Source: Saxidomus purpurata (Eukaryota; Mollusca; Bivalvia; Venerida; Veneridae). Taken from it: 64,000 bases of DNA. How positions within the stretch are numbered: the stretch's first letter is position 1; every line of letters begins with the position of its first letter. Positions 25,971 through 37,379 of this stretch are shown here, piece by piece. Position numbers and translations under genes: made by a program. The DNA lies in contig JAFMSR010000007.1 of assembly GCA_022818135.1 (NCBI GenBank), positions 10,634,007 to 10,698,006 on the forward strand, written 5' to 3'. The notes below the pieces were generated by a model. That model did no database searches, had not been told where the DNA came from, and saw only the letters and a program-made list of their open reading frames with translations.

Positions 25971-26626
25971 CTATAAACTAAACTATATTTTTTTAAAGTT
26001 TTCAATTGTTTACTAATATTGTTAAAACTTTTTTTTAAAGGTTGTTTTGTAATGATCTAATATATGAATTATGTGTCGTGTGCACATAACATAAGAATGT
26101 ACGTGGCGATTAAACAAAATTTCTTGTAGGTAATTTGTTAAAATATTGATTGTAATTTAAACCAATCTTCCGCGTTGTAAACGAGTCAGTAGCTGTCCTA
26201 ACACCAATCCATACTTCCGACAAATAAATAAACGTAGAGTCAACATTTTAAACCATTTGTTGTGAAAAATTTAATGACATGGCATCACACAAATATTTGG
26301 AAATTTAGATATTTTTCACGTTATATAGGATCAGGAACCGTCTATAACGGTTATAGAGTATTCCTGATAGGATGCTTATTATATACATGTCTGCTTTGTT
26401 TTGTTAGAATTGAAGTGAATCCCCATCAGACTTTTGAGATATTTTTGGTTTAACTTCGTTATTTTACATCTATTCAAGTTCTTGCAACTCTCTGTGACTC
26501 CTCGAGTTCTGCCCAGTACTCGCACCGGAAGTCGGGATTGTGGGAGTCGCTGTCGAATCACGGCCGCCGGATAATGAGTCCGAGGCTCTACACCAACACC
26601 ACGGCGCCTCTAAGGTTGCCCCATCA

Positions 26627-26711
26627 TGCATCTAGTATCCATGATAACTAATAATTTTTTAGCCTCATTTCCTTTGTTTGTTAATCTAATACATGTTTAG
26701 TCATTTGTTTA
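26627..26711. repeat. Direct repeat, right copy
   Basis: Second copy of the 25741-25814 segment, about 890 bp downstream (TGCATCTAGTATCCATGATA ... TCATTTGTTTACTGG). It lacks the SINE. The DNA between the copies (25971-26626) shows no gene. Confidence 0.75.
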
Positions 26712-27049
26712 CTGGATTCGATGAGGAACAGTTTCTCTACGTCTAGTCGCTTATTTTACAACATGCACAGAGAAAGGGATGGGGACTCGGCAGAATTATA
26801 CAATTTTCAACTGCAGTTTTTTTCTTACTCTTGACCCACGTAAAAAATTGACTCTGATTTTCAGACAGGCTTCTAAACCCCTTCTTTTCGAAGATTACAC
26901 TGACACGTGCATTATTCTCGATGGATCGGCCTCTAATCACCCGGGTGCCGCTTATACGAGTGTCAGCCAGCAATTTTCATGACTTGAACTTATTTTCAGC
27001 CGGACGGACTGAGACATCAGTTGTCTTGCCCTATACGCATCTCAAATGA

Positions 27050-27115
27050 CCTGTCCAGGAATCGAACCTGGGTCCTCAAGTTTAATAAGGCAACGTTGTA
27101 ATCACTACATACTTC
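27050..27115 (-). mobile_element. tRNA-like SINE remnant
   Basis: The minus strand carries a perfect Pol III B box, GGTTCGATTCC, preceded by an A-box-like TAGTGATTACAACG. Stems of a real tRNA cannot be paired, so this is a SINE head or tRNA relic. Confidence 0.45.
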
Positions 27116-27252
27116 ACTAAACTTGTTTCCCTGTACATGTACTATGGGCAGTGCGGAGAACTCGGTTTGCCGACTGAAAAATGTTTTAAAGCCTACCGTA
27201 AGGAAAAGAATGAAACAAGTTGACACACAGCTGTATGACAAGCCTATGCGAG

Positions 27253-27350
27253 TACACACACACAGACACAGACACACGCACACGCACACAGGCACACGCA
27301 CACGCACACACACACACACACACACACGCACACACACACACACACAAAGG
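27253..27350. repeat. CA/CG-rich dinucleotide microsatellite
   Basis: About 100 bp of CACACA with interspersed ACGC and ACAG units. Low-complexity Thr/His-rich or Val/Cys-rich frames across it on both strands are artefacts. Confidence 0.95.
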
Positions 27351-27484
27351 TAAGTATTTGTTTGATATACTATACTTAAAGGGCCAGACATTTCTGACTT
27401 ATGAGACACCTTTTCTCAGCATACTTACCACCCGAATTCTATCCTTTTCATACCAGGCACACCATTATTTAACTAGCTGGCGGC

Positions 27485-27590
27485 CCACCAACTGGCCATA
27501 TCAGAACGGACCCAAGCTTGGATTCGAACTTTCGATATCTTGTTCCCAGGCGGATGCCTTAGCCGCTAGACCAAGGGAGACGTTATTCAT
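27485..27590 (-). mobile_element. tRNA-derived SINE remnant
   Basis: The minus strand reads GGTCTAGCGGCTAAGGCATC (A box region), then AGTTCGAATCC (B box) about 40 nt later. The anticodon stem does not pair, so it is a SINE head, not a functional tRNA. It differs from families 1 and 2. Confidence 0.6.
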
Positions 27591-27599
27591 ACTTCCTGA

Positions 27600-28780
27600 T
27601 ATACAGTCTTTTTATGCAAAAAAAAAAAGTGTTTAACTACCACCCAAATCCAAATATCATGCATACTTTGCAAACTTACAAGCCTTCTTATACAATATAG
27701 AAACATAAATTGTTGATAATGAACGAAACATTCAGAATTAACTTTGTGTGACACTTTAAGATAATAATATTATTATTAGACAATGGGTTTATAATTATGA
27801 TAAAGTATGTATGAGTGAATAAAGTAAGTTATGAACAGTAAAAGCTCCATAAATACAGTTTCGTTTCCCTGTCTACTTATATCATGTCCGTATATTCAGC
27901 GGGAAGCTGGTGTTTTTATATACAGAGGCGAACAGAAACCTGTATCTGTAATTCCGTTATAGATCATTTTAATTCAAAACCCTAAATTATCCTTTTAGGC
28001 AAAATCCCTCAAGCCCTTCAACTAAACTTTATATACCACGAGGATTAATTTTAGCATTTGATTAATATCTATTCTATATTCATCATTATAAGTGTAAACC
28101 ACGGATCTGTGGATGGGTGTTGATAGGCTGGTAATGGTGGTCGCGGTTTCAAACTACGAAAATCTATAGTAAGAGCTGGAAGGTGGTCGTGCATTTCTCT
28201 AAAATTATCGTCGAGGTCCGGCTTTGCGGATTAGACAAAGTTATTTCGCCGTCCCCATCTCCCTTGTAGCCCCAACCCCCTCCAGTCAAAGCAAAACTAT
28301 TTGAGGCGTCAGCCAGTCAATATGCTTTGGTCTCCAGATATTTGAAAGCATGAATACTGCGTACATGTATATACTTTTGAATCTCTGCGGAAAACTAGTC
28401 AAAATTTAAATAAACAAACGAACAAACAAATGGACAAGTCATGTATAGATCCAATTCGATATTCGTAACTGTTTCAAATGAGATCGTCATTAATTTTCTT
28501 CTTTATAACATTTCAAAGCAGAAAACTATTACTAAAGTAGTGTAGCATATATTCAACTTGTCACATTGGTACCTGTTACGAATTCATTCATGCGTGAGAT
28601 CCACAACAATCAACCATAATATAAGCATGAAACGCGCGCAAATATAGACACGAATCTGAAGCCGACATGAAATAGTATTTTTGTTAAGTCGGTGGATTGG
28701 GAATTTTAACAAAAATTAACTTAGAAATAACGTCTTAAAACAAAAAAACTCACATTTAATTTCAACTGAACACACTGAAA
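27600..28780. other. Intergenic, nothing recognised
   Basis: AT-rich, with no supported exon and no clear repeat. Confidence 0.5.
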
Positions 28781-29515
28781 AAAATCTGAAGTTTTTCCTA
28801 AATATGCCTATGCAAAACTATGTGACCCCCCTCGCGGAGTCAATTTTGATCCGGGGGTCATAATTTGAACAATCTTGGTAGAGGTCCACTAGCCAATGCT
28901 ACATGCTAAATATCTAAGCTCCAGGCCTTGTGGTTTCAGAGAAGAAGATTTTTAAAGTTTTTCCTATATAATCCTATGCAAAACTAAGTGACCACCCCCG
29001 CGGGGTCAATTTTGACCCGGGGGTCATAATTTGAACAATCTTGGTAGAGGTCCACTAGACAATGCTACATGCCAAATATCTTAGCTCTAGGCCTTGTGGT
29101 TTCAGAGAAAAAGATTTTTAAAGTTTTTCCTATATATGCCTATGCAAAAACTAAGGGCCCACCCGCGCGGGGTCAATTTTGACCCGGGGGCCATAATTTG
29201 AACAATCTTGGTAGAGGTCCACTAGACAATGCTACATGCCAAATATCTAAGCTCTAGGCCTTGTGGTTTCAGAGGAGAAGATTTTTAAAGATTTTCCTAT
29301 TTGTTGCCATAGCAACCAGAGTTCTGCATGGAATGGAATTCTTTGAACAATTTTGGTAGAGCTTCATGCAAGGAACATTCCTGCATAGTTTTATCAACAT
29401 TGGCCTAGACGTTTCAGAGAAGATGCCATTTGAATCAAAATGTTGACGGACGACGGACGACGGACAATCATCGATCAGAAAAGCTCACCCTGGCGTAGCC
29501 AGGTGAGCTAAAAAA
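28780..29515 (+). mobile_element. Tandem-core repeat element with 3' hairpin
   Basis: Three full units of about 160 bp plus a diverged fourth. Each contains GGGTCAATTTTGACCCGGGG, CATAATTTGAACAATCTTGG, TAGAGGTCCACTAG and GGCCTTGTGGTTTCAGAG. After GACGGACGACGGACGACGG a near-perfect hairpin (AGCTCACC...GGTGAGCT, 29482-29509) is followed by A residues. A terminal hairpin followed by CTAA is suggestive of a Helitron-type 3' end, but the 5' end is not identified. Confidence 0.65.
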
Positions 29516-30179
29516 ACAACGAAAATTTTCGATGCATTTTTTTGCTTTTTCATGCGTAATAAACCTGATTTACTAGTGAACACCCAACCCAGTGTTTGTT
29601 CAACGTGCGTAAACCTTTCAAGTTTGACACGAGTTAAGTCCCCCCCCCCCGAATATCACCCAAGCCTACCTACCCTACCCCCAACAAAGAGCACGGACAA
29701 GAGCAATTTTACTTCAATATTTTTACGTTTGAACAGTCTAAACACGCAAGCAATTTTTTCAGCACAGACACACGCATGCAGACAAAGATAAAAGTTCATT
29801 ATTTTGCATACACTAGTCATATACTTCAATCATGCATGCACGTGAATTGAAACTGACTTGAGTTTTTAAGGAAATAATTGAACGGAATTTAAATACATAG
29901 TATTACATAACCTAATCACCGGACATTCTGATAATATTTACTTGTTACACGCAACTGTAATATTACGATATGATTTAGGATAGTTAATACTAAATCTCTT
30001 TTAACCACTAGTAGCAACACACGGAAGTAAGATAATTCATTTGTTATATTTAGATCCTTCAATATCACGGGGATTTAAAGTTTGAGCGAAGTGTATACAT
30101 ATTCGCGTTGGTTCCTGGTTAGAACATGTGACGTATTATGTGTATTTTTAGCCGTATGGGGTTGTCCAGAGCAAGTACT

Positions 30180-30187
30180 AATAAAAG
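30180..30187 (+). promoter_or_regulatory. TATA-like box of IL-17-like gene A
   Basis: AATAAAAG about 130 nt upstream of a good donor (GTAAGT at 30309-30314) that would start a 5'UTR intron ending at the AG directly before the ATG at 30481. A kappaB-like GGGGTTGTCC with one mismatch to the consensus lies about 20 nt upstream (30160-30169). Position and sequence only; weak. Confidence 0.3.
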
Positions 30188-30480
30188 AGCTCAGAATCTG
30201 TAGATTAAACTATAACGATCATACAGAGTGACAAGAAGATAAGAACACATTGTGGAAATAGTAATATTAACATTAAAGTTGGAAAGCTTTATAAATTGTA
30301 CGCATACTGTAAGTGTCACAATATATTTATCAAATAACAATTAACCTTTGAATCTATAAATATTATAACTACACATTTTCATTTAATGCTGTTCATATTA
30401 TATAACAGAAAAAGGAACGTTAAAAATCAGAAATGCTTTAGTAAATAGGAAAATAATTCATTTGTTATTCATCTTTGCAG

Positions 30481-31086
30481 ATGGCATACATGATGAAAAG
30501 TTTCGCAGCTGTCGTCTCCGTCCTGTTACTCCACTGCGTGTGGTGTATTCCAGTCCAGAAACAGTCAAAATCAGGCCTGTCGGAGACGGCTCCAATTCAC
30601 AAAAGATCAGCAGCAACTGTCGAGTTCCTCATGAACCAGGAATCGTACTCTTCACTTGCAAATGAAAACAACCAGCAAACACAGCTGGTTGACGAGAGTG
30701 AGCTGAAATATAATAACGACTTGAGATGTCCAAGTAAAACCTTCACAGGAGCTAACGACCCTATATATATGCGATCATCATGCCCGTGGTACTATGTAAA
30801 GTCTCATGATCCAAGGAGGTTTCCAGCAGTGATTTTGAAAGCTGAAAATCTCTGTGACTATGCCATCGGATCAAACAGAATGTTGGAATGTACAGCAATT
30901 ACACAAACAATCAGTGTGCTTAAAAAAGAAAGGGAGACGAATGGTGATGGAAAATACGTTTGGCTCGCACACACAGAAACGGTTGTGATTGGTTATACTG
31001 CCACAGGAAGAAGACTCGCTGAATCCCAGCCGCAGACGACACCGGCTACCACCAATCGAGCACCACCAACATTCGCAAAAAAATAA
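30481..31086 (+). CDS. IL-17-like secreted cytokine, copy A (201 aa)
   Basis: Predicted secreted cytokine of the interleukin-17 family, which in bivalves is expanded and acts in mucosal and haemocyte immunity. The ATG at 30481 directly follows a splice acceptor (TTTGCAG); a likely 5'UTR donor is at 30309. Residues 1 to about 23 are a signal peptide (MAYMMKSFAAVVSVLLLHC). A dibasic site, HKRSAA, suggests pro-peptide cleavage. The IL-17 signature follows in the second half: CPWYY, DPRRFPAVILKAE, then C, EC and ITQTISVLKKE, GKYVWLAHTE and VVIGYTATGRR. Most IL-17 proteins have GCTC where this one has GYTA, so the last two cysteines are missing; only four cysteines remain in the predicted mature chain. 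The tail is Thr/Pro-rich. Coding sequence is a single exon. Paralogue of the gene at 47093-47707. Confidence 0.8.
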   Translation: MAYMMKSFAAVVSVLLLHCVWCIPVQKQSKSGLSETAPIHKRSAATVEFLMNQESYSSLANENNQQTQLVDESELKYNNDLRCPSKTFTGANDPIYMRSSCPWYYVKSHDPRRFPAVILKAENLCDYAIGSNRMLECTAITQTISVLKKERETNGDGKYVWLAHTETVVIGYTATGRRLAESQPQTTPATTNRAPPTFAKK

Positions 31087-32030
31087 ACAACGAGATTGCG
31101 GAATCCTGCGAGATTTCATATATACATTAAAAAAGAGATTATATGTTTTAAAACTGCCAGTGAGGCGTTTCTAGTTCAAGTCATGGACTTCGTTGTTAGA
31201 CCATAATGGTCTTTTAACTTGTAGTTCTCAGTTGTATAAGTGCACACGAGCAGTTGTATTGGACGTGTTGTTACTTTCAGGTACTATTTACAAGTTTTAT
31301 ACAAGTTATTTACCATATTTATTTGTACGCATTCTAAAAACAAGGATGAAACTTTGTTCATTTTACACCATGTTTTTCATTTTACACATTGTTTTATTGT
31401 TGTTCTTTGATAAATGGCTCTTTACACCGATTTATCAATATTTCTTTATAATATTCTGTATTTTATTGAGTTATTCAATTGTTGAAAGGAAAAGTATTTC
31501 TTTGTTTCATTTTTTATTTTATGCGTAGCGTTTGTTCAGCCTGGTGAGGGAAGTAATTGCTGTGAAATAACATGCCTAATTGGTTTTAATTTTAATTTAT
31601 TTTTCTAGTCGGCTCAAGGAAGTTTTTTCTTGGTTATGTTCGTGAATCTGTGTCTACGGACAATGATTGTGAAATACAAATGATTTTTTACCATGTGAAA
31701 TTGTGTAAGTTGTTGTTTCGGTATAGGGTGTTTATTTCGATATTTATTTGCATAAATGTTATCTGGTAAAGATTTTCTTGATAGAGATATAGGATGTTTA
31801 GGTCGTAATTTTGTCCATAGGTTATATTCTATTACATTATTTCTCAGATTTAAAAAAAATGTGATACTTTTTATATGTATTGTTTTATATGCTAGACATT
31901 TACTTTATATGGTTTGTCAAATCTTCCGATGTGCAATATTTATTGAATTGAATTGTAGTGTGTTTTGATTTTTTTGTTTTGCTTTGCCTTATTTATTTAT
32001 TTATTTATAATGTTAAGTTTTAAATAAAAA
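31087..32030 (+). promoter_or_regulatory. 3'UTR of IL-17-like gene A with AU-rich element
   Basis: The first about 130 nt align with the 3'UTR of copy B (shared GCGAGATTTCATATAT, AAAACTGCCAGTGAGGC and GTTAGACCATAATGGTC). AGACCATAATGGTCT (about 31198-31212) is a near-perfect palindrome kept in both genes. Near the end an uninterrupted ATTTA array (31989-32010, four overlapping TTATTTA units) is followed by AATAAA at 32023-32028. Overlapping ATTTA arrays are the classic instability signal of cytokine mRNAs. Hydrophobic reading frames in this stretch are not supported as genes. Confidence 0.6.
31989..32010 (+). promoter_or_regulatory. AU-rich element (overlapping ATTTA pentamers)
   Basis: TTATTTATTTATTTATTTAT repeats the ATTTA pentamer four times and contains several TTATTTATT nonamers, 13 nt before an AATAAA. 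It would lie in the 3'UTR of gene A if the transcript extends about 940 nt past the stop. Confidence 0.5.
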
Positions 32031-32144
32031 TCAAATTTAAAAAAATGAATTGTTTTTATCTGTGTAGATGTGTATTTGATCAGTTCCTTTACAAACTGAC
32101 CAGTTAGATATTGAGGATGGTATTTTTAATCCCAGTTCCCATTG

Positions 32145-32235
32145 TACACCTAGATGGACTGAGAGCAATGCTGCATGAAGTTCGAACTTCGGACTGTGAG
32201 TGGTCGTTACCACTCCGCCACCTCAGAGAGCTCGG
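32145..32235 (-). mobile_element. tRNA-derived SINE remnant (Ser/Leu-like head)
   Basis: The minus strand reads GAGGTGGCGGAGTGGTAACG (A box), then AAGTTCGAACTT (B box) 30 nt later. There is no pairing variable arm or acceptor stem, so it is a SINE head, not a tRNA gene. Confidence 0.5.
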
Positions 32236-32740
32236 TTTCAAAACTGACCAATTGTTGCTGACATTTCAGTATACACTTAACGTCCCAGGATCACACTGAT
32301 TTTACTGATTTAGAAAAATCAATTTACTGATAGGATAATGATAGAACCATGTTCTAGTCACTCTAAAGCAATGTTTACATATGCCTTTCAAGGCTTTCGT
32401 ACTCAAGTCATTTCTTCACGAAAATGAGTTGACAGAAAGCCTTTGGAAGGCCGATATGACCTGGTGGGTTTGAGCTGGGTACGAGCAAAGAAAACGAACA
32501 GTTTCCAAGACCCGTGAACACGGACAATTGTCTATTTCTCTGTCAGCCCTAAAAATAATTACCGTAAATTAGAAAGCGGACCTAAATCTTCTGTCATCTT
32601 TGATTTAAACATCGGGTTCAGTCGACACAGTGGTGGGATGGTCAGATAAACATTAATTTAAAAGTGTTCAAGACCGTGAGTGTGCAGTCACGTGACCAAG
32701 TTCTCTGATTAGCACTGTAACACCGGATACAACTCCTTTC

Positions 32741-32852
32741 GAATACAGCTCCCCGGAGAGCTGTATTCGGTGCGCATTAACAAATACAGCTCCCCGGAGA
32801 GCTGTATTCGGCGCGCATTAACGAATACAGCTCCCATTCGCTGTATTCGGGG
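32741..32852. repeat. Three tandem hairpin units, about 41 bp period
   Basis: Units starting at 32741, 32783 and 32823. Each has the palindromic core AATACAGCTC...GAGCTGTATT (third unit shortened), and units are separated by CGG(T/C)GCGCATTAAC. Each unit could form a stem of 10-11 bp. No gene adjacent. Confidence 0.85.
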
Positions 32853-32859
32853 TTCTTGA

Positions 32860-35800
32860 ACCTTTTTTTCGAATAGAACTCCCCAGTGACCCGATGCAAC
32901 ATAGACGTGTATTTAAGGCGTATCATTGCGGCACGGAATTTATTATAGAATAATGAGGATCCTTCCCGCTATTCAGGATGCAGTACTATAGTACAAGTCC
33001 TGGGATGTCTTTTTGTCCGTCCGTGTTGGACGGACAGTGGAACGAAACTGAAAGGTTTTATGACTTTTTTGTTGGTATTAAAGAATTAATTTCTTTCAAT
33101 AAACCTACATTTTTTCATACATGACTGTTGCACATAAAGCGGCAGTTTAAGTGGTTTTGTATTTCATTTCATAAATAAATTGTTGACGGAATGAAGCACA
33201 TTCATACCAGGGCGTGAGGCCAAACAGACAGACTGATAAGACAACATACAGGGTAGGCCAACAGACAGATATTCGGACAGATGGACTCAAGCTTTCAAAC
33301 TATACAATTTGGTCATTGACTTAAAAGTTTTCGGAACGGCCAAGCTTCTCCATAAAGTGGAGACATAAATTAATTTGGCCAAAAGACACATCACCACATT
33401 CCAGTAGAAACAGAGACAATTCGATCCAAAAAACGATTTATAACTGTTGCATTCTGTTCATATCTTATTACCAACTGGTATAGCCTTCACTAATGAAGAT
33501 TACAGACTGAAAAAGCCGTCACAACAAAACAAAAAACAAATATTTTGAATACACAAACAAATCCAGCGTCTTCAGCGCTTTGATTAAGATTTCACCGCGG
33601 GAACTGATACGGGTTACACTTTACGTTTACATATTAAAAGGTCAAACTAAATGATATACTTTTTGCTCCAATCAAATCTTTCGAATGATAGCGCGGTGAA
33701 TGAACTGAAGTAGCTTGATTCGGATGAGTAATCGATAAATGTTCTTTTAAAGCAATCCCAAAGATCTACGGACACTGCTGAAGAATTTATTCCAAAAACT
33801 GTTACTGGTTCGTAAGACATCTTTAGATTTCGAAAGAGCAATTATCTACTTGCAATTTGGAAGAGTACTGAATGCAGGTTTGGATAGTGTATAGGGTCTA
33901 TGCATTCTTCTAGAATTTTAAATCACACTGTTTATTGGTCTTGATTTTAATGCGCCAAATGGTTTCGTTAATCAGTCTTTTAATGATACATAACATGACT
34001 CGCATCTTGTAATTAGCATCCGTACACTCGCTAAAACTTGCAAGAGTGATTGACGTTGTACAACGTTGGCTTCAAAACGTACAGATTGTACAATTAGAGC
34101 CGTCACGTTGTGAGTTAAGGATGTCACGACATAAATACGCGATCATAACATTTTCCAATTTGTTAGTACATATATTACGTCAGTATGAGAATGATTGCAC
34201 AAATTGCCAGTCACATCGTGTTCACCGAACGTGTAAGTGTCGATCTAAAAAAAAGACTGCATTCATCTGCCTAAGGTACGCTTAAAGTGTCTACGTGTAA
34301 AAGTTACTATAAAAATTACTGTGTAAAAATGCTTTTAGTAATAATGGTTTATTATAGTGACTTGTTATATATATACATTGTATACAAAATTGACCAAAAC
34401 ATGATATATTTACAATAGCAACCGGTCCGATGGACGTATAAGTCACCTTAAGAATACTTGCAGTTTAAGATCCATATACATATTTAAGCGCACAACATTA
34501 TTCAAATGATTTGATATTGGTCAATCATATACTGAATATATTGATAGGCGGTTCTATGGAACTAACATTATTTACATGCAGAATATTGTATCATTTTGTA
34601 TTGACGATGAACTGCTATGTTTAAGTCAATTTGTAAATGAAATTCTGTTCTGTTCTATTCTGTAATAATTACTGAAAAACGGTTGACATGACAAAACTGC
34701 ACGAAGTGGCAGGTCTGGCAGACTAATTCCAGTTTTCAAATTAGTTCTTGCATATCTGTGCTAGCATCCAAGCAAATGACGCCAGAACAAACTCCCTGTA
34801 TGACTGAATGCGTTAATTCATACGCTACCAGTATACAAGAAAATAGGACTTAAATATAGAAATGGTTGCAGGTGCGGATGGGAATATTCTGTTTTGGGGT
34901 GGTAGCTCGGATCAAAGCCGTTTACCATGTTTAAAGGTGCTTCTTGTTTCACATACGTCGAATAATGCTAAATTGTCATCGGGCTTTACTGACACCCATG
35001 GTCTTTTTTGCAACATCATGTTTCGTAATATTGTGTAACTTACATTGCAAGAAAAAGTAGTTAACAGAGCTAGATACTCTATATCTGTATATACATGTAC
35101 TGGATATTTCTCAGCAATATTCAACTGTAGGCGCACATGTAGGCGTTGTTGGCTCGTATATATATTTCCATGTGCTATGCCATGACCTTTTAATACGGAA
35201 TTTTAAAAAAGGGCATCGGACTTTAATAAGGATAGTATGGTATAACATAACTAGCATAAATATCTGTTAAATGTTATGCACCATACCCGTTCATTGGTAT
35301 GCAAAAGTAACCATTATTTCTTCATCTTTACAAAAAAATAATTTCTCATAAGCCGTGAAAGCTAGAAAGATAAAGATCGTGCAAGGTTTGTGAAGCATTA
35401 AAAGACTCGCACGTACGTATACAATCATTAATCCGCCTCGTTACAATTCATTACCCCCGAAATAAATAGTAATACTTTCATAAATGTATCTATTGATGAT
35501 ATGTATACGCACAGGCTTTTAACAAATTTATGGGTTATACATTTTGTATTTTTTGCATGTTATCACACGAATCCGGTCCTGATTTGAAAATATTTTAAAT
35601 TTATGGTAACACTAAATTTCCTTCAAACATATTCACCCAATCGACTCAAAAGGATGTTGAATAGTTTAACACGTTTTATGACGACTTTTATCTTATACAA
35701 GATATGATCCCGTGGTACTTGCGTCAGTCCGTCATTCACTGTTGGTTTTTTCGCCAAAAAAGAGAGAGAATATAAGTCAACAGTGTAGTAACGTTAATCT

Positions 35801-37050
35801 ATTAAATCACATTTCAACTGCTTTCACGGGTAGTCTAGTGGGCATTCCCTTTTGAAACCCGGATGTCGGGTCAGGTCAAACGAGATGTCTCGTCATTCCA
35901 CTCAACTGTGAGGAAAGGCGTTGGCCATGTTTCCCCTGTGGCGACTTATTCGGTCACGGATGTTGCGTCGGGAGTGATAAACTTAATTTAAAATAACCGA
36001 CTTCGAAATCGAGCTAAAAACAAAATAAGACTCAATAACTTAATTCAATAACATTCGTGCAAAAATAGTAAAATACTAAAATAATCATTACACCATCCTC
36101 GTCGCTCCTTATCAAACACGACCTAAATCACCAGTTTGATCATTGGACATTCTTAATTACATCCGACAACTTCGTCACTATACATGAGATATTATAGTAC
36201 ATGTCACAATTTAACGTTGTGAGTGAAGACTGAAAATTGCTGTCACATTCATTCATAAAATTGACATGTATAATCCAAATCCTACACACCTAAACTGGCC
36301 AGTGTAAATCAGACACACTTAAATCTGGCCAGTATAATCAATGTTGGATATAAGTTTAATTATTTTTTTGTGTAAAAACAATAAAATAGACTTTTTACAT
36401 GAATAATTGTAGTCATGATTTTGGGCGTGTTAAATGTGCGTGAAGTCAGATGCACCATGCGGAACGAACGGTGTGTAAATTGAGTAGTGCTGGTTGCATT
36501 GTGAAAGGTCTAAAAAATTATTTCAGAAATAAAATAGCGAATGACACTGACAATTAATGTTCTTTTATAATAATTAAGTTTAGCTGTCCAAATGTATTTA
36601 TGGACAGTGATATTTCCCATTAAAAAAACATACACACTTGATACACTTAATGACGAAGGGTAATTCAAACAAGTTTACAGTAGCTGACATATATTTAAAC
36701 TTCCTAATGACATAAACAAATCACTTGTGACATTATATACACTTGAAACACGACTTTCCGTTTTCTTTATGACCGCGATTTTAGCCCATTATTATGATGG
36801 CGATCACGGAAGAAAACAATCCTTGCTAAGGATTAACCCTTAATCATCTGACATCACGTGATTTTGATTTTGCGACAAGTGCAGATCATGATCAGCATGT
36901 GCTTTCGAAAATGCAAATATTGACAAACTGATCCTTTACTTTATCCAGCTTTGATACCAGGTTTGTTCGAGACTGTGGAGTAACTTTTTTTGCAATTAAT
37001 TAATGATAGAATAGTAGAATTATTAAAATGGAGTTGATTAACAGACATTG
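32860..37050. other. Intergenic, no gene supported
   Basis: Long AT-rich stretch with only short, domain-free frames on both strands. A SINE-like patch near 35830-35960 contains GTAGTCTAGTGGGCATTCCC, but no clear B box is seen. Simple repeats are scarce. Confidence 0.5.
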
Positions 37051-37053
37051 TGC

Positions 37054-37345
37054 ATGTATTTTAGAGTTTTATCGTTGGTACCGGGTAATCTATAGGACCA
37101 ACGCTCCCAGAAGAGTTTAGTTATTTAAGGTTTCGGGGGATAGTGCAAGATACAGAATGTGTTCCGTTCCAGAGGCAACCCCTGGTTCTTCAACATGCCC
37201 GGTGTACAGCACAGATACATGGGACGATTTTTAGGTAACATCCGAAATACCATTAGTAATGTTGGTCGAGGAGTGGGGGATCGAACCTGCGATCCATGGA
37301 TTACAAGTCATGTGCGTTAACACTGAACCAGTGATCCGCTCCGAC
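37054..37345 (-). mobile_element. tRNA-derived SINE, family 2 (copy 1)
   Basis: On the minus strand the head reads GAGCGGATCACTGGTTCAGT ... GCAGGTTCGATCCCCC (B box). The body contains CCGGGCATGTTGAAGAACC and ends GTATCTTGCACTATCCCC ... ACGATAAAAC. The second copy is at 42026-42246 in the same orientation. Confidence 0.75.
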
Positions 37346-37379
37346 AGACAGTGTGCACTGAGGCTGAGATATTATACAT

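Noticed and set aside
27050..27590. Possible tRNA genes on the minus strand
   Set aside because: B boxes are present, but the acceptor and anticodon stems do not pair; called SINE relics instead.
27220..27636. 138-residue Thr/His-rich frame and the 130-residue minus-strand Val/Cys-rich frame
   Set aside because: Translation of the CA microsatellite.
31193..31528. 111-residue hydrophobic frame
   Set aside because: Falls in the 3'UTR of the IL-17-like gene. The hydrophobicity follows from T-rich sequence.
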